Of a DNA stretch of 64,000 nucleotides, positions 32,527 to 42,379 are shown piece after piece. The translations under genes and the position numbers were made by a program. The DNA lies in assembly GCA_964581565.1 (NCBI GenBank), contig CAZOOZ010000002.1, positions 62,001-126,000 on the forward strand. Reading direction: 5' to 3'. A model generated the notes under the pieces. That model saw nothing but the letters and a program-made list of their open reading frames with translations, ran no database searches and was not told the DNA's origin. This DNA comes from UBA1433 sp964581565. GTDB taxonomy: Bacteria; Bacillota; Clostridia; Eubacteriales; UBA1433. Each line of letters begins with the position of its first letter. The first letter of the stretch is position 1.

Positions 32527-35376
32527 TTATTCATTAAACGGTTTTTCTTTTATGACTTTGATCAGTGCTTCCACTATTTTCGGATCGAAGCACTTGCCCG
32601 CATTTTCTTTCATATACGCAATCGCCTCATCCTCACTCAAAGGGTTCTTATTATTGTTTATCATTTTTTCATAACAATTCGCAACAGCCAAAATTCTCGC
32701 CGCCAAAAGAATTTCACTTTTTTTCAAACCTCTCGGATATCCGCCTCCATCCCAGCATTCATGATGCGCAAGCACGATCTCAGCCAAATCCATTGTGTTT
32801 TCAAACGAATTCAAAATACGGTAGCTCACAATCGGATGATTTTTAAACTCACGGCTTTCGTCTTCCGTCATATTCATATTTTCTTTGATTAATTTTGAAT
32901 CCAGCGCGATTTTTCCTATATCATGCAGATATGCCGCTTCTTTGAGCTTATACATTTCAGTATCCGAAAGCGCCAGTGTTTTGCCGATCTCACAACAGAT
33001 TCTGCTTACATTTTTCGCATGTTCTTTATCTTTCGGGCTTGTAAGGTGCAGTAAGTTAACAATGGAATTCAGTACTTCATTCTTAAACTTATCTCGATCT
33101 AGCGACTTATTCACATACATTTGTTCCTCCGCCTTGCTGAGCACATCCCATATGTTCTCATCCATATGTGCCTTGACGGCCACTCCCATGGCAATGCTTG
33201 CTTTAACAACCATACTCTGCTCTTTTTCAAATTCTGCTTTAATGCGTGCCATAATGGAATTCGCTTCTTCAAGATCGGTTTGATAAAGCAGCACGACAAA
33301 CTCATCTCCGCCCCATCTGGCAATGATGTCATCGGTACGAAAAACTTTAACAAGCACCCTCGCAACCGTTTTTAGGAGCATATCTCCCAATGTGTGCCCG
33401 AAAATGTCATTTGTAAGTTTTAATCCGTTCACATCCCCCATTATCACACAAATAGGAAGATTGCGCTGCGTATCCAGCCTGCTCAGCTCTTCTTCAAAAT
33501 ATCTTCGGTTATAAAGCCCTGTAAGCGAATCGTGAAAACTTAGATATTCGATCTTCTTTCTCTGCTCTCTCTTATCCGTGACATCACGGAATACTAAGAT
33601 CACACCTTCTATGTCGCCCTTTTCATTTTTAATGGGTGCCGCGCTGTCTTCAAGAAAATACTTCTTTCCGTCTTTGGCGGTGAGCACGGCATGATTGCCG
33701 AGTTCCTGCACCTGCCCCGTAAGCAGCGCCTCATTGACAGGGTCATTGATCTCATAACCTTCCATTTCATGAGAGAGCATGAATACTTGTGTGTAATGCT
33801 TTCCTTTTGCCTCATCAAGCGTCCATCCCGTAAGCTTTTCCGCAACGGAATTGATCATTTCAACATTGCCTTTACCGTCCACCACGATCGTGCCGTCTCC
33901 GATGGACACAATCGTCTGAAGATATTTATTGCGCTCATAAGATAGCCTTTGCTGCTTTTCTCTTCGCTCCACCGCATTCCATATTCCTGCCATCAGCAAA
34001 GTCAATTCAATGATATCATTATTGTCATAATCTCCGCCTTTATTGGCCATCCCCACGACCGCAACAATATCCTCATCGACAAATACGGGAATGCTTATAA
34101 AATTCTTTATCTCCACATGCCCTTTCGGGTATCCTTTTTTGAGCGGGTTGGCCTTTGCAAAGTCATTGACAATGAGCGGCTTCCTCTGACGCACCACTTC
34201 GCCCCAAAAGCCCGTATGAGCCAGATGATATTTCGTCTGCGGCTGTGCAACCATGCATTCGTCAAGCACGCCCCTTGTCCATGAATTCAGCGTAAACTCT
34301 TTGCGCTGCTCATCGTAAAAGTAGATATACCCGTATGTGCTTTCGGTGAGTTCGAGTGCCCGATGCAATGCATAATCTAGTTGCTGTTGCGTTGTGGCAA
34401 AGCTGCGGTTTAATACTTCAACGAGTATTTCGTTGCGAACAAGCATTTTTTGCATCAATTTCTGCTGCTTGCGCTCTTCCGTCACATCATTGATATATGC
34501 ACCCACACCGATTTTCCCGCTTATCATCTTCACCGGGAATTTGATCGACTTAAAGATGCGCCCGTTCCATTCCACTTCATCCACCACAGCCGCCTGCTTT
34601 TCCAAAGCCGCCGTGTCTGTTCTTCTGCGCATGGATGCAAATTGTTCTGCACTGATTTCATAATCGTCATGACCGATCATTTCTTCGTCTGTTTTCTTGT
34701 AATATCTCTTTGTCGCCTCATTTACAAACACATATCTGTAATTTTCGTCTTTAAGATAAATCCAGCTGTCGCTTGCATCCAAAAAAGCTTTGCGCAGTTC
34801 GTACGCCGTCCTTTGTTCATTTCTCGATGCTCTCAATATTTTTTGATTTTTGATATAGAGTATCAGCAAAACGAACAATATTAAAATTCCGATCCCGCCC
34901 AAAACAAAAACAACCGTGTTTCGTATTTTTACCTGTTGCTGCAAGAGCACCTGCTGTGTAATATCATGTATAACGGAAAAGAGCACGGATTTTCCGCTAT
35001 AGGTCACAGGATACGAATACACTTCCACGGTTCGTATGTCTCCGCCGGCAAGGCGGTGCTCGAAAACAAAGTAATTGCGCTCCTCATTTTGCGCCGCCTG
35101 CATTTCGGAAGCTGTTTCCTCTTCTGAAAGCGTGTTAAACTGCGTAATTTTCATTTTTTGCAGCTCCTGCTTTGTGTATCCGTAAAAAGCGGCAGCCGCA
35201 TCATTGGCATAAAGAATATCACCGGTCTGCGGATCGATCAGCATCATCACCGCCCCATGCTGGTCAAACGCATTTGCCAAATCAATATCTGTCGACGATT
35301 CATCCGCACTGGCAGCAATCGGCACAGTGCATAAAATTAAACTGAACAATAGAAATATTGCCAGTATTTTTTTCAT
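32527..35376 (-). CDS. Membrane PAS-GAF-GGDEF-HD-GYP dual sensor
   Basis: 949 residues. A signal peptide (1-24) is followed by an extracytoplasmic PAS (about 35-145), a membrane segment (150-175), PAS (190-300), GAF (320-465), PAS (475-590), GGDEF (600-760) and HD-GYP (770-945). GGDEF has ARWGGDEFVVLL with an intact RTDD inhibitory site; HD-GYP has HDIGKIAL and HHECWDGGGYP. Both synthesis and hydrolysis of cyclic di-GMP are possible. It is followed by a strong terminator and preceded closely by another GGDEF-HD-GYP gene (32-base gap), so the pair probably forms one operon. Confidence 0.92.
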   Translation of the reverse strand: MKKILAIFLLFSLILCTVPIAASADESSTDIDLANAFDQHGAVMMLIDPQTGDILYANDAAAAFYGYTKQELQKMKITQFNTLSEEETASEMQAAQNEERNYFVFEHRLAGGDIRTVEVYSYPVTYSGKSVLFSVIHDITQQVLLQQQVKIRNTVVFVLGGIGILILFVLLILYIKNQKILRASRNEQRTAYELRKAFLDASDSWIYLKDENYRYVFVNEATKRYYKKTDEEMIGHDDYEISAEQFASMRRRTDTAALEKQAAVVDEVEWNGRIFKSIKFPVKMISGKIGVGAYINDVTEERKQQKLMQKMLVRNEILVEVLNRSFATTQQQLDYALHRALELTESTYGYIYFYDEQRKEFTLNSWTRGVLDECMVAQPQTKYHLAHTGFWGEVVRQRKPLIVNDFAKANPLKKGYPKGHVEIKNFISIPVFVDEDIVAVVGMANKGGDYDNNDIIELTLLMAGIWNAVERREKQQRLSYERNKYLQTIVSIGDGTIVVDGKGNVEMINSVAEKLTGWTLDEAKGKHYTQVFMLSHEMEGYEINDPVNEALLTGQVQELGNHAVLTAKDGKKYFLEDSAAPIKNEKGDIEGVILVFRDVTDKREQRKKIEYLSFHDSLTGLYNRRYFEEELSRLDTQRNLPICVIMGDVNGLKLTNDIFGHTLGDMLLKTVARVLVKVFRTDDIIARWGGDEFVVLLYQTDLEEANSIMARIKAEFEKEQSMVVKASIAMGVAVKAHMDENIWDVLSKAEEQMYVNKSLDRDKFKNEVLNSIVNLLHLTSPKDKEHAKNVSRICCEIGKTLALSDTEMYKLKEAAYLHDIGKIALDSKLIKENMNMTEDESREFKNHPIVSYRILNSFENTMDLAEIVLAHHECWDGGGYPRGLKKSEILLAARILAVANCYEKMINNNKNPLSEDEAIAYMKENAGKCFDPKIVEALIKVIKEKPFNE

Positions 35377-35408
35377 TTCTATGTTCCCCCTCGAGACTTA
35401 TGGAAAGC

Positions 35409-37385
35409 CTATGCGCTTTCCATTATTTTTTCAAAAATATCCACAATCTGCCCATCAAATTGTGTCCATTTATTTTTTTTAATCTCCTCCATTGCAGTTT
35501 TTTTATCTAAAGCTTTTCTGTAAAACCTATCATTTGTCATAGCGTCATAAGCATCCACAACAGCCAAAATCCTGCAAAGAAGCGGGATTTCTTCCCCTTT
35601 CAGCCCGCGGGGATAGCCGCCGCCGTCCCAGCGCTCATGGTGCGCAAGGATATATTCGGCAACAACAGCCAATTCAGGGCTGGAGCGTGCGATCTTGTAT
35701 CCCGCTTCCGGATGCCTTTTCATTATCTTCCACTCCTCATCTGTGAGCGCCGTATCTTTTTTGAGTATTCTATCGTCTATGACGACTTTTCCGATATCAT
35801 GCAGCAGGCAAAACAGCTCCAACTCACCAAGGCTTTTCTGCGATAAATTCAGCTCCTGGCCTATTTTTTTTGTCATTTCCACAAGCCTTTTCGCGTGTTC
35901 TTCCGTTTCCTGGCTTTTTTCATACACTGTGGACATCATAGAGGTAACAAGATTGTTGTATACGCTCTTGCTGTTCAGTAATTTTTGACTGCGCAGATAC
36001 TCGTCCGCTTTTTTTTCTGTTTCAGTAATATTTTCATCCATGCTTTCTTTTGTATCAAAGCCGATGGAAAGATTTATTTCCAGAAACTCTTCTTTTAAAT
36101 TTCTATTGAATATTTTGCATTGCTCGTAGATTTCATCGATTAGTTCAAATGCTTCTATACCGTCTGTATCAGGCAGCAGCAGCACAAATTCATCACCGCC
36201 GATACGTGCCAATAGATCACTTTCGCGGCAGCAGCCCTGTAAAATATTTGCAGTCGCCTGTATCAAGCGGTCTCCCTGTGTAAACCCATACGCTTCATTG
36301 ACGAGGCGAACGCCGTTGATATCGGCAATCAATATCGAAATCGGCAGGTTTGACAATATATCATATTTTATCTTTGCCTCTTCGTAATATTTTCTGTTAT
36401 AAAGTCCCGTGAGTGCATCATGATATATAAAATACACAAGGTCCTGCTCCGCTTTTTTTCGATCTGTAATATCCGTAGAATAAACGAGGAAACGATCCTC
36501 GGCAAGCTTCGTGCCTTCCACACTCCACCATCTCACCGATCCGTTCTTATGTATATTCTTTATCTCCGCTTTCATAGTGCCTTTTTGTTTCATCATCTCC
36601 AGATGATGAAAACTCATGCTGATATAGTCTTTATCTTTTATTTGCTGCATATTCATTTTCAACAGCTCGTCTTTGCTGTATCCGCTCATTTCCATCGCCC
36701 GCTGGTTCACCTCAACATAATCGCCTTTGCTGTCAATGACAAAAACCGCATGCGGTGAATTTTCAATATAACTTATATATCGGGCTTCACTTTCACGCAG
36801 ATCATCTTCAATTTTTCTGCGTTCCTGCTGATGAATGAGCATAATGGCAAGAAGCACGGAAGCGATCGGATAAATAAGCATTACGGGCAACGCTATTTCT
36901 TTTATCACATTTATATTATAAGGATACGGAATCAGCAGTTGACAGGCCAGCATCGCAGCATGAACGATCACACTCATAATGTAAATGTTTATGTGGCGAA
37001 ACTTTTTAAATTTAGGATAAACATACCCTCTCCACATCAGGCCGATAAACGCACTGGAAAGAATCGTAGCGATCCCTGCATACACGCCCGGCCCGCCTAT
37101 GGCTATTCTATACATCATTGCAACAAATGCCGTAATAACAGTTGGGACAAGCCCCAACGTCAGAGCGGTAATGCTCATTAGGATAGATCGTGTATCAAAG
37201 ATCACGCCGTCTTTTAATACGAGCGGCATGGACATGATAGCAATACAAATAAACGAAGTGAAAAGCCCGTTTAAAATAGGTCTGTATTTACTATATTTAT
37301 TTGGTATCTGATAACTGACTTCCTGAATGATCGATAAAGCCAGCAGCAGTGTTGCATTATTCAATAGTGCGCCCATTGAATTCAT
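35409..37385 (-). CDS. Membrane PAS-GGDEF-HD-GYP dual protein
   Basis: 658 residues from the ATG at 37385, with AAGGAAG 7 bases upstream; an earlier Met lacks an RBS. The N-terminal 190 residues form about six membrane segments of the 5TMR/LytS type (ILNGLFTSFICIAI and GGPGVYAGI are typical). Then come PAS (205-315), GGDEF (325-485, LLARIGGDEFVLLL with RESD inhibitory site) and HD-GYP (495-655, LHDIGKVVIDD, HHERWDGGGYP). Both active sites look intact. It is transcribed just before the 32527 gene. Confidence 0.92.
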   Translation of the reverse strand: MNSMGALLNNATLLLALSIIQEVSYQIPNKYSKYRPILNGLFTSFICIAIMSMPLVLKDGVIFDTRSILMSITALTLGLVPTVITAFVAMMYRIAIGGPGVYAGIATILSSAFIGLMWRGYVYPKFKKFRHINIYIMSVIVHAAMLACQLLIPYPYNINVIKEIALPVMLIYPIASVLLAIMLIHQQERRKIEDDLRESEARYISYIENSPHAVFVIDSKGDYVEVNQRAMEMSGYSKDELLKMNMQQIKDKDYISMSFHHLEMMKQKGTMKAEIKNIHKNGSVRWWSVEGTKLAEDRFLVYSTDITDRKKAEQDLVYFIYHDALTGLYNRKYYEEAKIKYDILSNLPISILIADINGVRLVNEAYGFTQGDRLIQATANILQGCCRESDLLARIGGDEFVLLLPDTDGIEAFELIDEIYEQCKIFNRNLKEEFLEINLSIGFDTKESMDENITETEKKADEYLRSQKLLNSKSVYNNLVTSMMSTVYEKSQETEEHAKRLVEMTKKIGQELNLSQKSLGELELFCLLHDIGKVVIDDRILKKDTALTDEEWKIMKRHPEAGYKIARSSPELAVVAEYILAHHERWDGGGYPRGLKGEEIPLLCRILAVVDAYDAMTNDRFYRKALDKKTAMEEIKKNKWTQFDGQIVDIFEKIMESA

Positions 37386-37632
37386 AAACGTTCTTCCTTT
37401 CAAGGTGTAAAACAATACGGCTAAGCAAAAGAAAATCTAAGACTGCTGGTAGCAAAATAGCAAAAATATAGCATTCTTGAATTAAAATAATAAGGAAACC
37501 GGCTCTATGTCAAATTTTTTTAAAACAGATGGAGCTATAATTTTCGCCTCTACATTGCCTCTGCAGTTTTATCATGTTCATGCAAGGTAAGAAAATGGCA
37601 CAGATATCTTGACCGGTTATAATGATATTTTT

Positions 37633-37661
37633 ATCATAGTAGATTATGCATCATATTTCAA
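37633..37661 (-). promoter_or_regulatory. Promoter of the GGDEF-HD-GYP operon
   Basis: On the minus strand TTGAAA (37661-37656), 17 bases, TATGAT (37638-37633). It gives a leader of about 240 bases. A second candidate, TTGACA at 37513-37508, lies closer to the gene. Confidence 0.55.
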
Positions 37662-38014
37662 GAAATTTCGACAATAGTTATAAAATTAACTTATTTTTAT
37701 ATGAAATAATCGCATCTTATTATGACATATATCTTTAATGCCTAAAATGTCTTTATAATACACACACCCCGGCCCGCTCTTTGCGCACAAAAAGCTGTGT
37801 TACTGCGTAAACGGTCTTTTATATAACATATTCGAGGATTTTTGTTGTCCATGATTTACAGACATATGTCATTAATTATTTTGATCATTGTCTCTTGCTT
37901 ATCACACAGCCAACCGCCTGCAGATCATATACAATCGTGATAAAACATCATCCTTCTCTCTTTTATTTCCAAGGTGATATTTTTACATATTTTTTAATAT
38001 TTATAGATTTTCCA

Positions 38015-38048
38015 ATAAAAAAGCATGATGCCTTTACGGCATATGCTT
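38015..38048 (-). terminator. Terminator of the Cys-rich small protein gene
   Basis: AAGCAT and ATGCC pair with GGCAT and ATGCTT (one bulge), followed by TTTTATT on the minus strand. Confidence 0.7.
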
Positions 38049-38102
38049 CAATGATTTTGCGCACTCACGATGTGTATATGCGGCATATGTATGTTCTTTC
38101 TT

Positions 38103-38393
38103 CTAATCCAGTCTGTATACTTTAATCACTTTTCCGAAAGCGGGAAACTCGGGATACATAAATTCCCAGCGGCATCTGCAGCATTTGCATTCATAATATT
38201 TGATCGTTGTCCGATACACTTCTTTTTCGGCTCCGCCATCCAAATACCATACTTTGCTGTAATCTGTCATATCGTTAAATGTACCCTTTTTTACTTGTGC
38301 GTCAAAAAACTCTTTGAACTCCTTAAAAAGCTGATAAGAATCAATGTCAGTGCCGACTCTCACATTGCAGTCACATCTGCCTTTGCTTATCAC
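38103..38393 (-). CDS. Small Cys-rich protein of unknown function
   Basis: About 96 residues from the GTG at 38393, which has GGAGG 8 bases upstream; the ATG seven codons earlier has no RBS and its codons contain that RBS. It has CDC near the N-terminus and CKCCRC near the C-terminus, which may bind a metal, with a helical middle (FKEFKEFFDAQV). I do not recognise the family. It has its own terminator, which supports a real gene. Confidence 0.65.
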   Translation of the reverse strand: MISKGRCDCNVRVGTDIDSYQLFKEFKEFFDAQVKKGTFNDMTDYSKVWYLDGGAEKEVYRTTIKYYECKCCRCRWEFMYPEFPAFGKVIKVYRLD

Positions 38394-38609
38394 CTTGCCT
38401 ACCTCCGGGATCATAAGATTTTTACGGTTGTTTTTTTAATATTATTCTTTGTTCCATATGTTCTTCATCAATATATGTTTATTATTATAACACATTATGT
38501 AATCTAATCAAATACTCTTTCATAATTCTTTACGCCAACAGACGCAAGCAGCACTGTCCCCCTTCCCTTCATTCCATCATAAAAACCAACGCATATCGAA
38601 TAATTGACT

Positions 38610-39560
38610 CAGTGCGGACTTTTCGATTTCATCCGAGACGGCCTCTTCTATTTTCTGCTTTATATAAACAAAAAGGGCAAGTGTCACTTGCAAAATCGAT
38701 ATGTCAGAATCTCACATTCTTCTTTCTTCGTGCCTGCGAGTCCGACAGAAGCAGCACGTTCTTTTGTCAAGCAATCAGGTCTCACCGTTTCTTTTAACTA
38801 TGCTCAACATGACCCCTTCGTTCTTTTTTTGCATGAAACACGGGCAGGTGTCATTCTAAGCATCATCAAAAAAACCGGGGATAGTGTCACTGCGAGCGTA
38901 TCGAAGAATCTGGCGGGACTAGGCATATCCTGTAATTCAAACAGACCAACACCAGCCGAACTCCAGGGCCGGTGTCATTCTGAGCGCAGTCGAAGAATCT
39001 GGCGGGGACGGTTTTTTCTCTCTTTAAATAATCAAACCCTCTCCAACCCATATCCGATCGATTTTTCTTACTCTCTTACACCCCAACCCACCGGATCTTT
39101 CAACTCTGCTCAAGATGACCCCTTCGTTCTTTTTTTGCATGAAACACAGGCAGGTGTCATTCTAAGCATCATCAAAAAAAACCGGGGATAGTGTCACTGC
39201 GAGCGTATCGAAGAATCTGGCGGGACTAGGCATATCCTGTAATTCAAACAGACCAACACTAACCGTTCCCTGGCGATAGTGTCACTGCGAGCGTGCCTGC
39301 GAATCCGACGAGCAGGCTTTCTCGTAATAATAATCAGACCTACACCAACTCTGAATCCTGGGTAGGTGTCATTCTGAGCGTAGTCGAAGAATCTGGCGTG
39401 GCAGGTATCTCCTTCACAAAATACTCAAGCCAACCCCAACCCACCGGATCTTTCGACTCTGCTCAAGATGACCCCTTCGTTCTTTTTTTGCATGAAACAT
39501 GGGCAGTGTCACTGCGAGCGTATCGAAGAATCTGGCGGGGCAGGTATCAAAATTATTAAA
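38610..39560. repeat. Dispersed modular repeat array E
   Basis: About 950 gene-free bases with at least six forward arms (TCATTCTGAGCGCAGTCGAA and variants), inverted arms (GGATCTTTCGACTCTGCTC) and linker modules (GGACTAGGCATATCCTGTAA). A segment of about 120 bases near 38830-38960 is repeated almost exactly at 39125-39255. Open frames across it are products of the repeats, not genes. Confidence 0.92.
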
Positions 39561-39682
39561 TCAACACCATTGATATTTGGTATTGCAGGCTCAGATCAAA
39601 CCCTACAACAACGAAATTCTGCAGAAATATCTATATATTGTGTTTTTAATTAAAAAATTATTCCATATATAGTGTCATTTTC

Positions 39683-39711
39683 TTGTTAAAATAAAATGTA
39701 TGTGTTATACT
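39683..39711 (+). promoter_or_regulatory. Promoter of nrdD
   Basis: TTGTTA (39683-39688), 17 bases, TATACT (39706-39711), 46 bases before the start codon. Confidence 0.75.
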
Positions 39712-39757
39712 GAAAACACTCTCAAAAATATAAATATTATTAAGGAGGTTGTTTTTT

Positions 39758-42091
39758 ATGTATACGGTTATTAAAAGAAATGGAACCATTTCTGATTTTA
39801 AAATAGCGAAAATTGGCGACGCAATCGAAAAAGCGTTTATTGCGCAGGAAAAAAGCTATGATCGTGATATCATCGATTTTTTAGCATTGAAAGTTACAGC
39901 CGATTATCAGGATAAAATTGTTGACGATAAGATTTCGGTGGAAGATATTCAAGACAGCGTCGAACAAGTTTTAAGCAAGGCGGGATATGCGGATGTGGCA
40001 AAAGCCTATATCTTATATCGTAAGCAGAGAGAAAAAGTCCGTAATATGAATTCCACGATGCTCGATTATAAAAAACTTGTTAACGGTTATCTGAATATCG
40101 AGGATTGGCGCGTAAAAGAAAATTCTACCGTTACTTATTCTGTCGGCGGCTTGATTTTAAGCAATTCCGGCGCTATAACAGCCAACTATTGGCTCTCCGA
40201 GGTTTATGATGAAGAAATCGCCAATGCGCATCGCAACGCAGATTTGCACATACACGATCTGTCTATGCTGACAGGGTACTGTGCCGGCTGGTCGCTCAAG
40301 CAGCTTATACAGGAAGGCCTGGGCGGTGTTGCGGGAAAAATCACATCTTCGCCCGCAAGTCATCTTTCAACGCTCTGCAACCAAATGGTCAACTTCCTGG
40401 GTATTATGCAAAACGAATGGGCAGGCGCGCAGGCATTTTCCTCTTTTGATACTTATCTCGCCCCATTCGTGCGGGCGGATGACCTTTCTTACAAAGAAGT
40501 CAAGCAATGCATTCAGTCATTTGTCTATGGCGTAAACACCCCTTCCCGCTGGGGCACACAAGCGCCCTTTACAAATATCACACTCGACTGGGTATGCCCC
40601 CATGATCTGGCGGAGCAATATGCGATTGTCGGAGGCAAAGAACAGGATTTCAAATATAAAGACTGCAAAAAAGAAATGGCCATGGTCAACAAAGCATTTA
40701 TTGAAATTATGCTAAAAGGCGATGCCAACGGCCGCGGTTTCCAATATCCCGTGCCTACTTATTCCATCACAAAAGATTTCGACTGGAGCGATACCGAAAA
40801 TAACCGTCTCCTCTTTGAAATGACGGCAAAATACGGCACGCCAAACTTTTCCAACTATATCAACAGCGATATGGACCCCAGCGATGTACGAAGCATGTGC
40901 TGCCGGTTACGTCTTGACCTCAGAGAGCTGAGCAAAAAAGGCGGCGGCAACTTTGGAAGCGGAGAAAGCACAGGCTCAATCGGTGTAGTTACGATAAACC
41001 TTCCGCGCATCTCATATCTTGCAAAAGACGAAGCGGATTTTTATGCTCGTTTAAATCGTCTGATGGATATCGCAGCCCGTTCACTGGATACCAAGCGCAC
41101 TGTCGTTAGAAAACTGATGGATGAAGGGCTCTATCCATATACAAAACGGTATTTGGGCACATTCCATAATCATTTTTCTACAATCGGTATGGTCGGTATG
41201 AACGAAGTCGGCTTAAACGCCAAATGGCTCAAGGCCAACATGCTGAATAAGAAAACACATCAGTTTGCAATAGATGTGCTCAATCATATGCGTAACCGGC
41301 TGATTGATTATCAGCAAAAATACGACGCGCTGTTCAATCTGGAAGCCACACCTGCCGAATCTACTGCTTATCGTTTGGCAAAACATGATGTGAAACGATA
41401 TCCAAATATTATCACTGCCGCAAACCCCGGTGATACGCCATACTACACAAACAGTTCTCATCTTCCTGTGGGCGCGACGGATGATATATTTGAAGCGTTA
41501 GATTCACAGGATGAATTGCAGACATTATATACATCCGGAACGGTATTCCATGCTTTCCTCGGCGAAAGTATTTCCGAGTGGAAATCGGCGGCCAGATTGG
41601 TTCGTAAAATTTCAGAAAACTATCGGCTTCCCACCTATACGATTTCTCCGACCTATTCGGTCTGCAAACACCATGGGTATATCAGCGGCGAACATTTCAC
41701 CTGCCCCAAATGCGGTAACGAAGCGGAGGTATACAGCCGTATTACCGGTTATTATCGTCCCGTTAAAAACTGGAATGCAGGAAAAATGCAGGAGTATAAA
41801 GACCGCAAGGTATATATTCCCATTCAATCAAAAACAGCTTTTAAAGATAAAAAGAAAGAAAATATGGAATTTATTTTGTTTACCACTCCAACTTGCGTAA
41901 ATTGCAAAACGGTAAAAAAATTGTTAGATACCGCTAATATTAAATATGCATCTGTTGATGCAGTAAATCATCAGGATCAAGTTGACAAATACGGGGTTCA
42001 ACAAGCTCCCGCACTTGTGGCTCTATCTTCAAATAGCACGGAAATCATTGCCGGAATCGAGAAAATAAAAACATATATTCAAAATATATAG
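39758..42091 (+). CDS. nrdD: Anaerobic ribonucleoside-triphosphate reductase fused to a glutaredoxin-like domain
   Basis: 777 residues; the ATG at 39758 follows AAGGAGG. An ATP-cone (1-95) is followed by the class III reductase barrel (DLHIHDLSMLTGYCAGW, FSSFDTYLAPF). The zinc-binding region has FTCPKCG; the glycyl radical site is G664 in RITGYYRP. From residue 703 a glutaredoxin/NrdH-like domain follows (MEFILFTTPTC, active-site CVNC at 713-716, VQQAPALV). It makes deoxynucleotides without oxygen. The fused domain may supply electrons. The activase gene nrdG is not next to it in this window. Confidence 0.95.
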   Translation: MYTVIKRNGTISDFKIAKIGDAIEKAFIAQEKSYDRDIIDFLALKVTADYQDKIVDDKISVEDIQDSVEQVLSKAGYADVAKAYILYRKQREKVRNMNSTMLDYKKLVNGYLNIEDWRVKENSTVTYSVGGLILSNSGAITANYWLSEVYDEEIANAHRNADLHIHDLSMLTGYCAGWSLKQLIQEGLGGVAGKITSSPASHLSTLCNQMVNFLGIMQNEWAGAQAFSSFDTYLAPFVRADDLSYKEVKQCIQSFVYGVNTPSRWGTQAPFTNITLDWVCPHDLAEQYAIVGGKEQDFKYKDCKKEMAMVNKAFIEIMLKGDANGRGFQYPVPTYSITKDFDWSDTENNRLLFEMTAKYGTPNFSNYINSDMDPSDVRSMCCRLRLDLRELSKKGGGNFGSGESTGSIGVVTINLPRISYLAKDEADFYARLNRLMDIAARSLDTKRTVVRKLMDEGLYPYTKRYLGTFHNHFSTIGMVGMNEVGLNAKWLKANMLNKKTHQFAIDVLNHMRNRLIDYQQKYDALFNLEATPAESTAYRLAKHDVKRYPNIITAANPGDTPYYTNSSHLPVGATDDIFEALDSQDELQTLYTSGTVFHAFLGESISEWKSAARLVRKISENYRLPTYTISPTYSVCKHHGYISGEHFTCPKCGNEAEVYSRITGYYRPVKNWNAGKMQEYKDRKVYIPIQSKTAFKDKKKENMEFILFTTPTCVNCKTVKKLLDTANIKYASVDAVNHQDQVDKYGVQQAPALVALSSNSTEIIAGIEKIKTYIQNI

Positions 42092-42242
42092 CTCATAACC
42101 CATAGTATATGCAAATATCATCTGTTTTTAAAATATTTATTATAAAAATGCAGCATAAAAACACCGACCATTTCATTCATAATAAAAAAACGCGCTTTGC
42201 ATACACTGTACTCCATCGCTTCGCCCTTTTCTTCAAAATACA

Positions 42243-42280
42243 AATAATAGGCTATTGCATAAAATCAGTAGCCTATTATT
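42243..42280. terminator. Bidirectional terminator
   Basis: AATAATAGGCTA and TAGCCTATTATT form a perfect 12-pair stem with a 14-base loop between the convergent nrdD and dehydrogenase genes. Confidence 0.8.
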
Positions 42281-42379
42281 ATTGACGCATTTCACTTGTC
42301 TGCTGCCTTTTCTAAATATTTCATAAATACTTCTTTATTAAACAGTAAATAAAGAGCACCTTGTTATTATCAAGTCCGC

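Larger units (their letters stand above)
37386..38102. other. 717-base gene-free stretch
   Basis: I see no convincing gene. It holds two candidate minus-strand promoters for the sensor operon, a minus-strand terminator at 38015, and AT-rich sequence. I looked for a cyclic-di-GMP riboswitch in the leader and did not recognise one. Confidence 0.5.

Noticed and set aside
37386..37660. Cyclic-di-GMP riboswitch before the GGDEF-HD-GYP operon
   Set aside because: The leader is long enough, but I could not find the conserved GEMM helices or tetraloop receptor by eye.
38604..39191. A 195-codon plus-strand open frame
   Set aside because: It lies entirely in repeat array E, repeats its own peptide blocks and has no RBS; it is a product of the repeats. 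The same applies to frames at 16784-17161, 20408-20713, 43662-44111, 43434-43718, 59075-59347 and 59226-59471.
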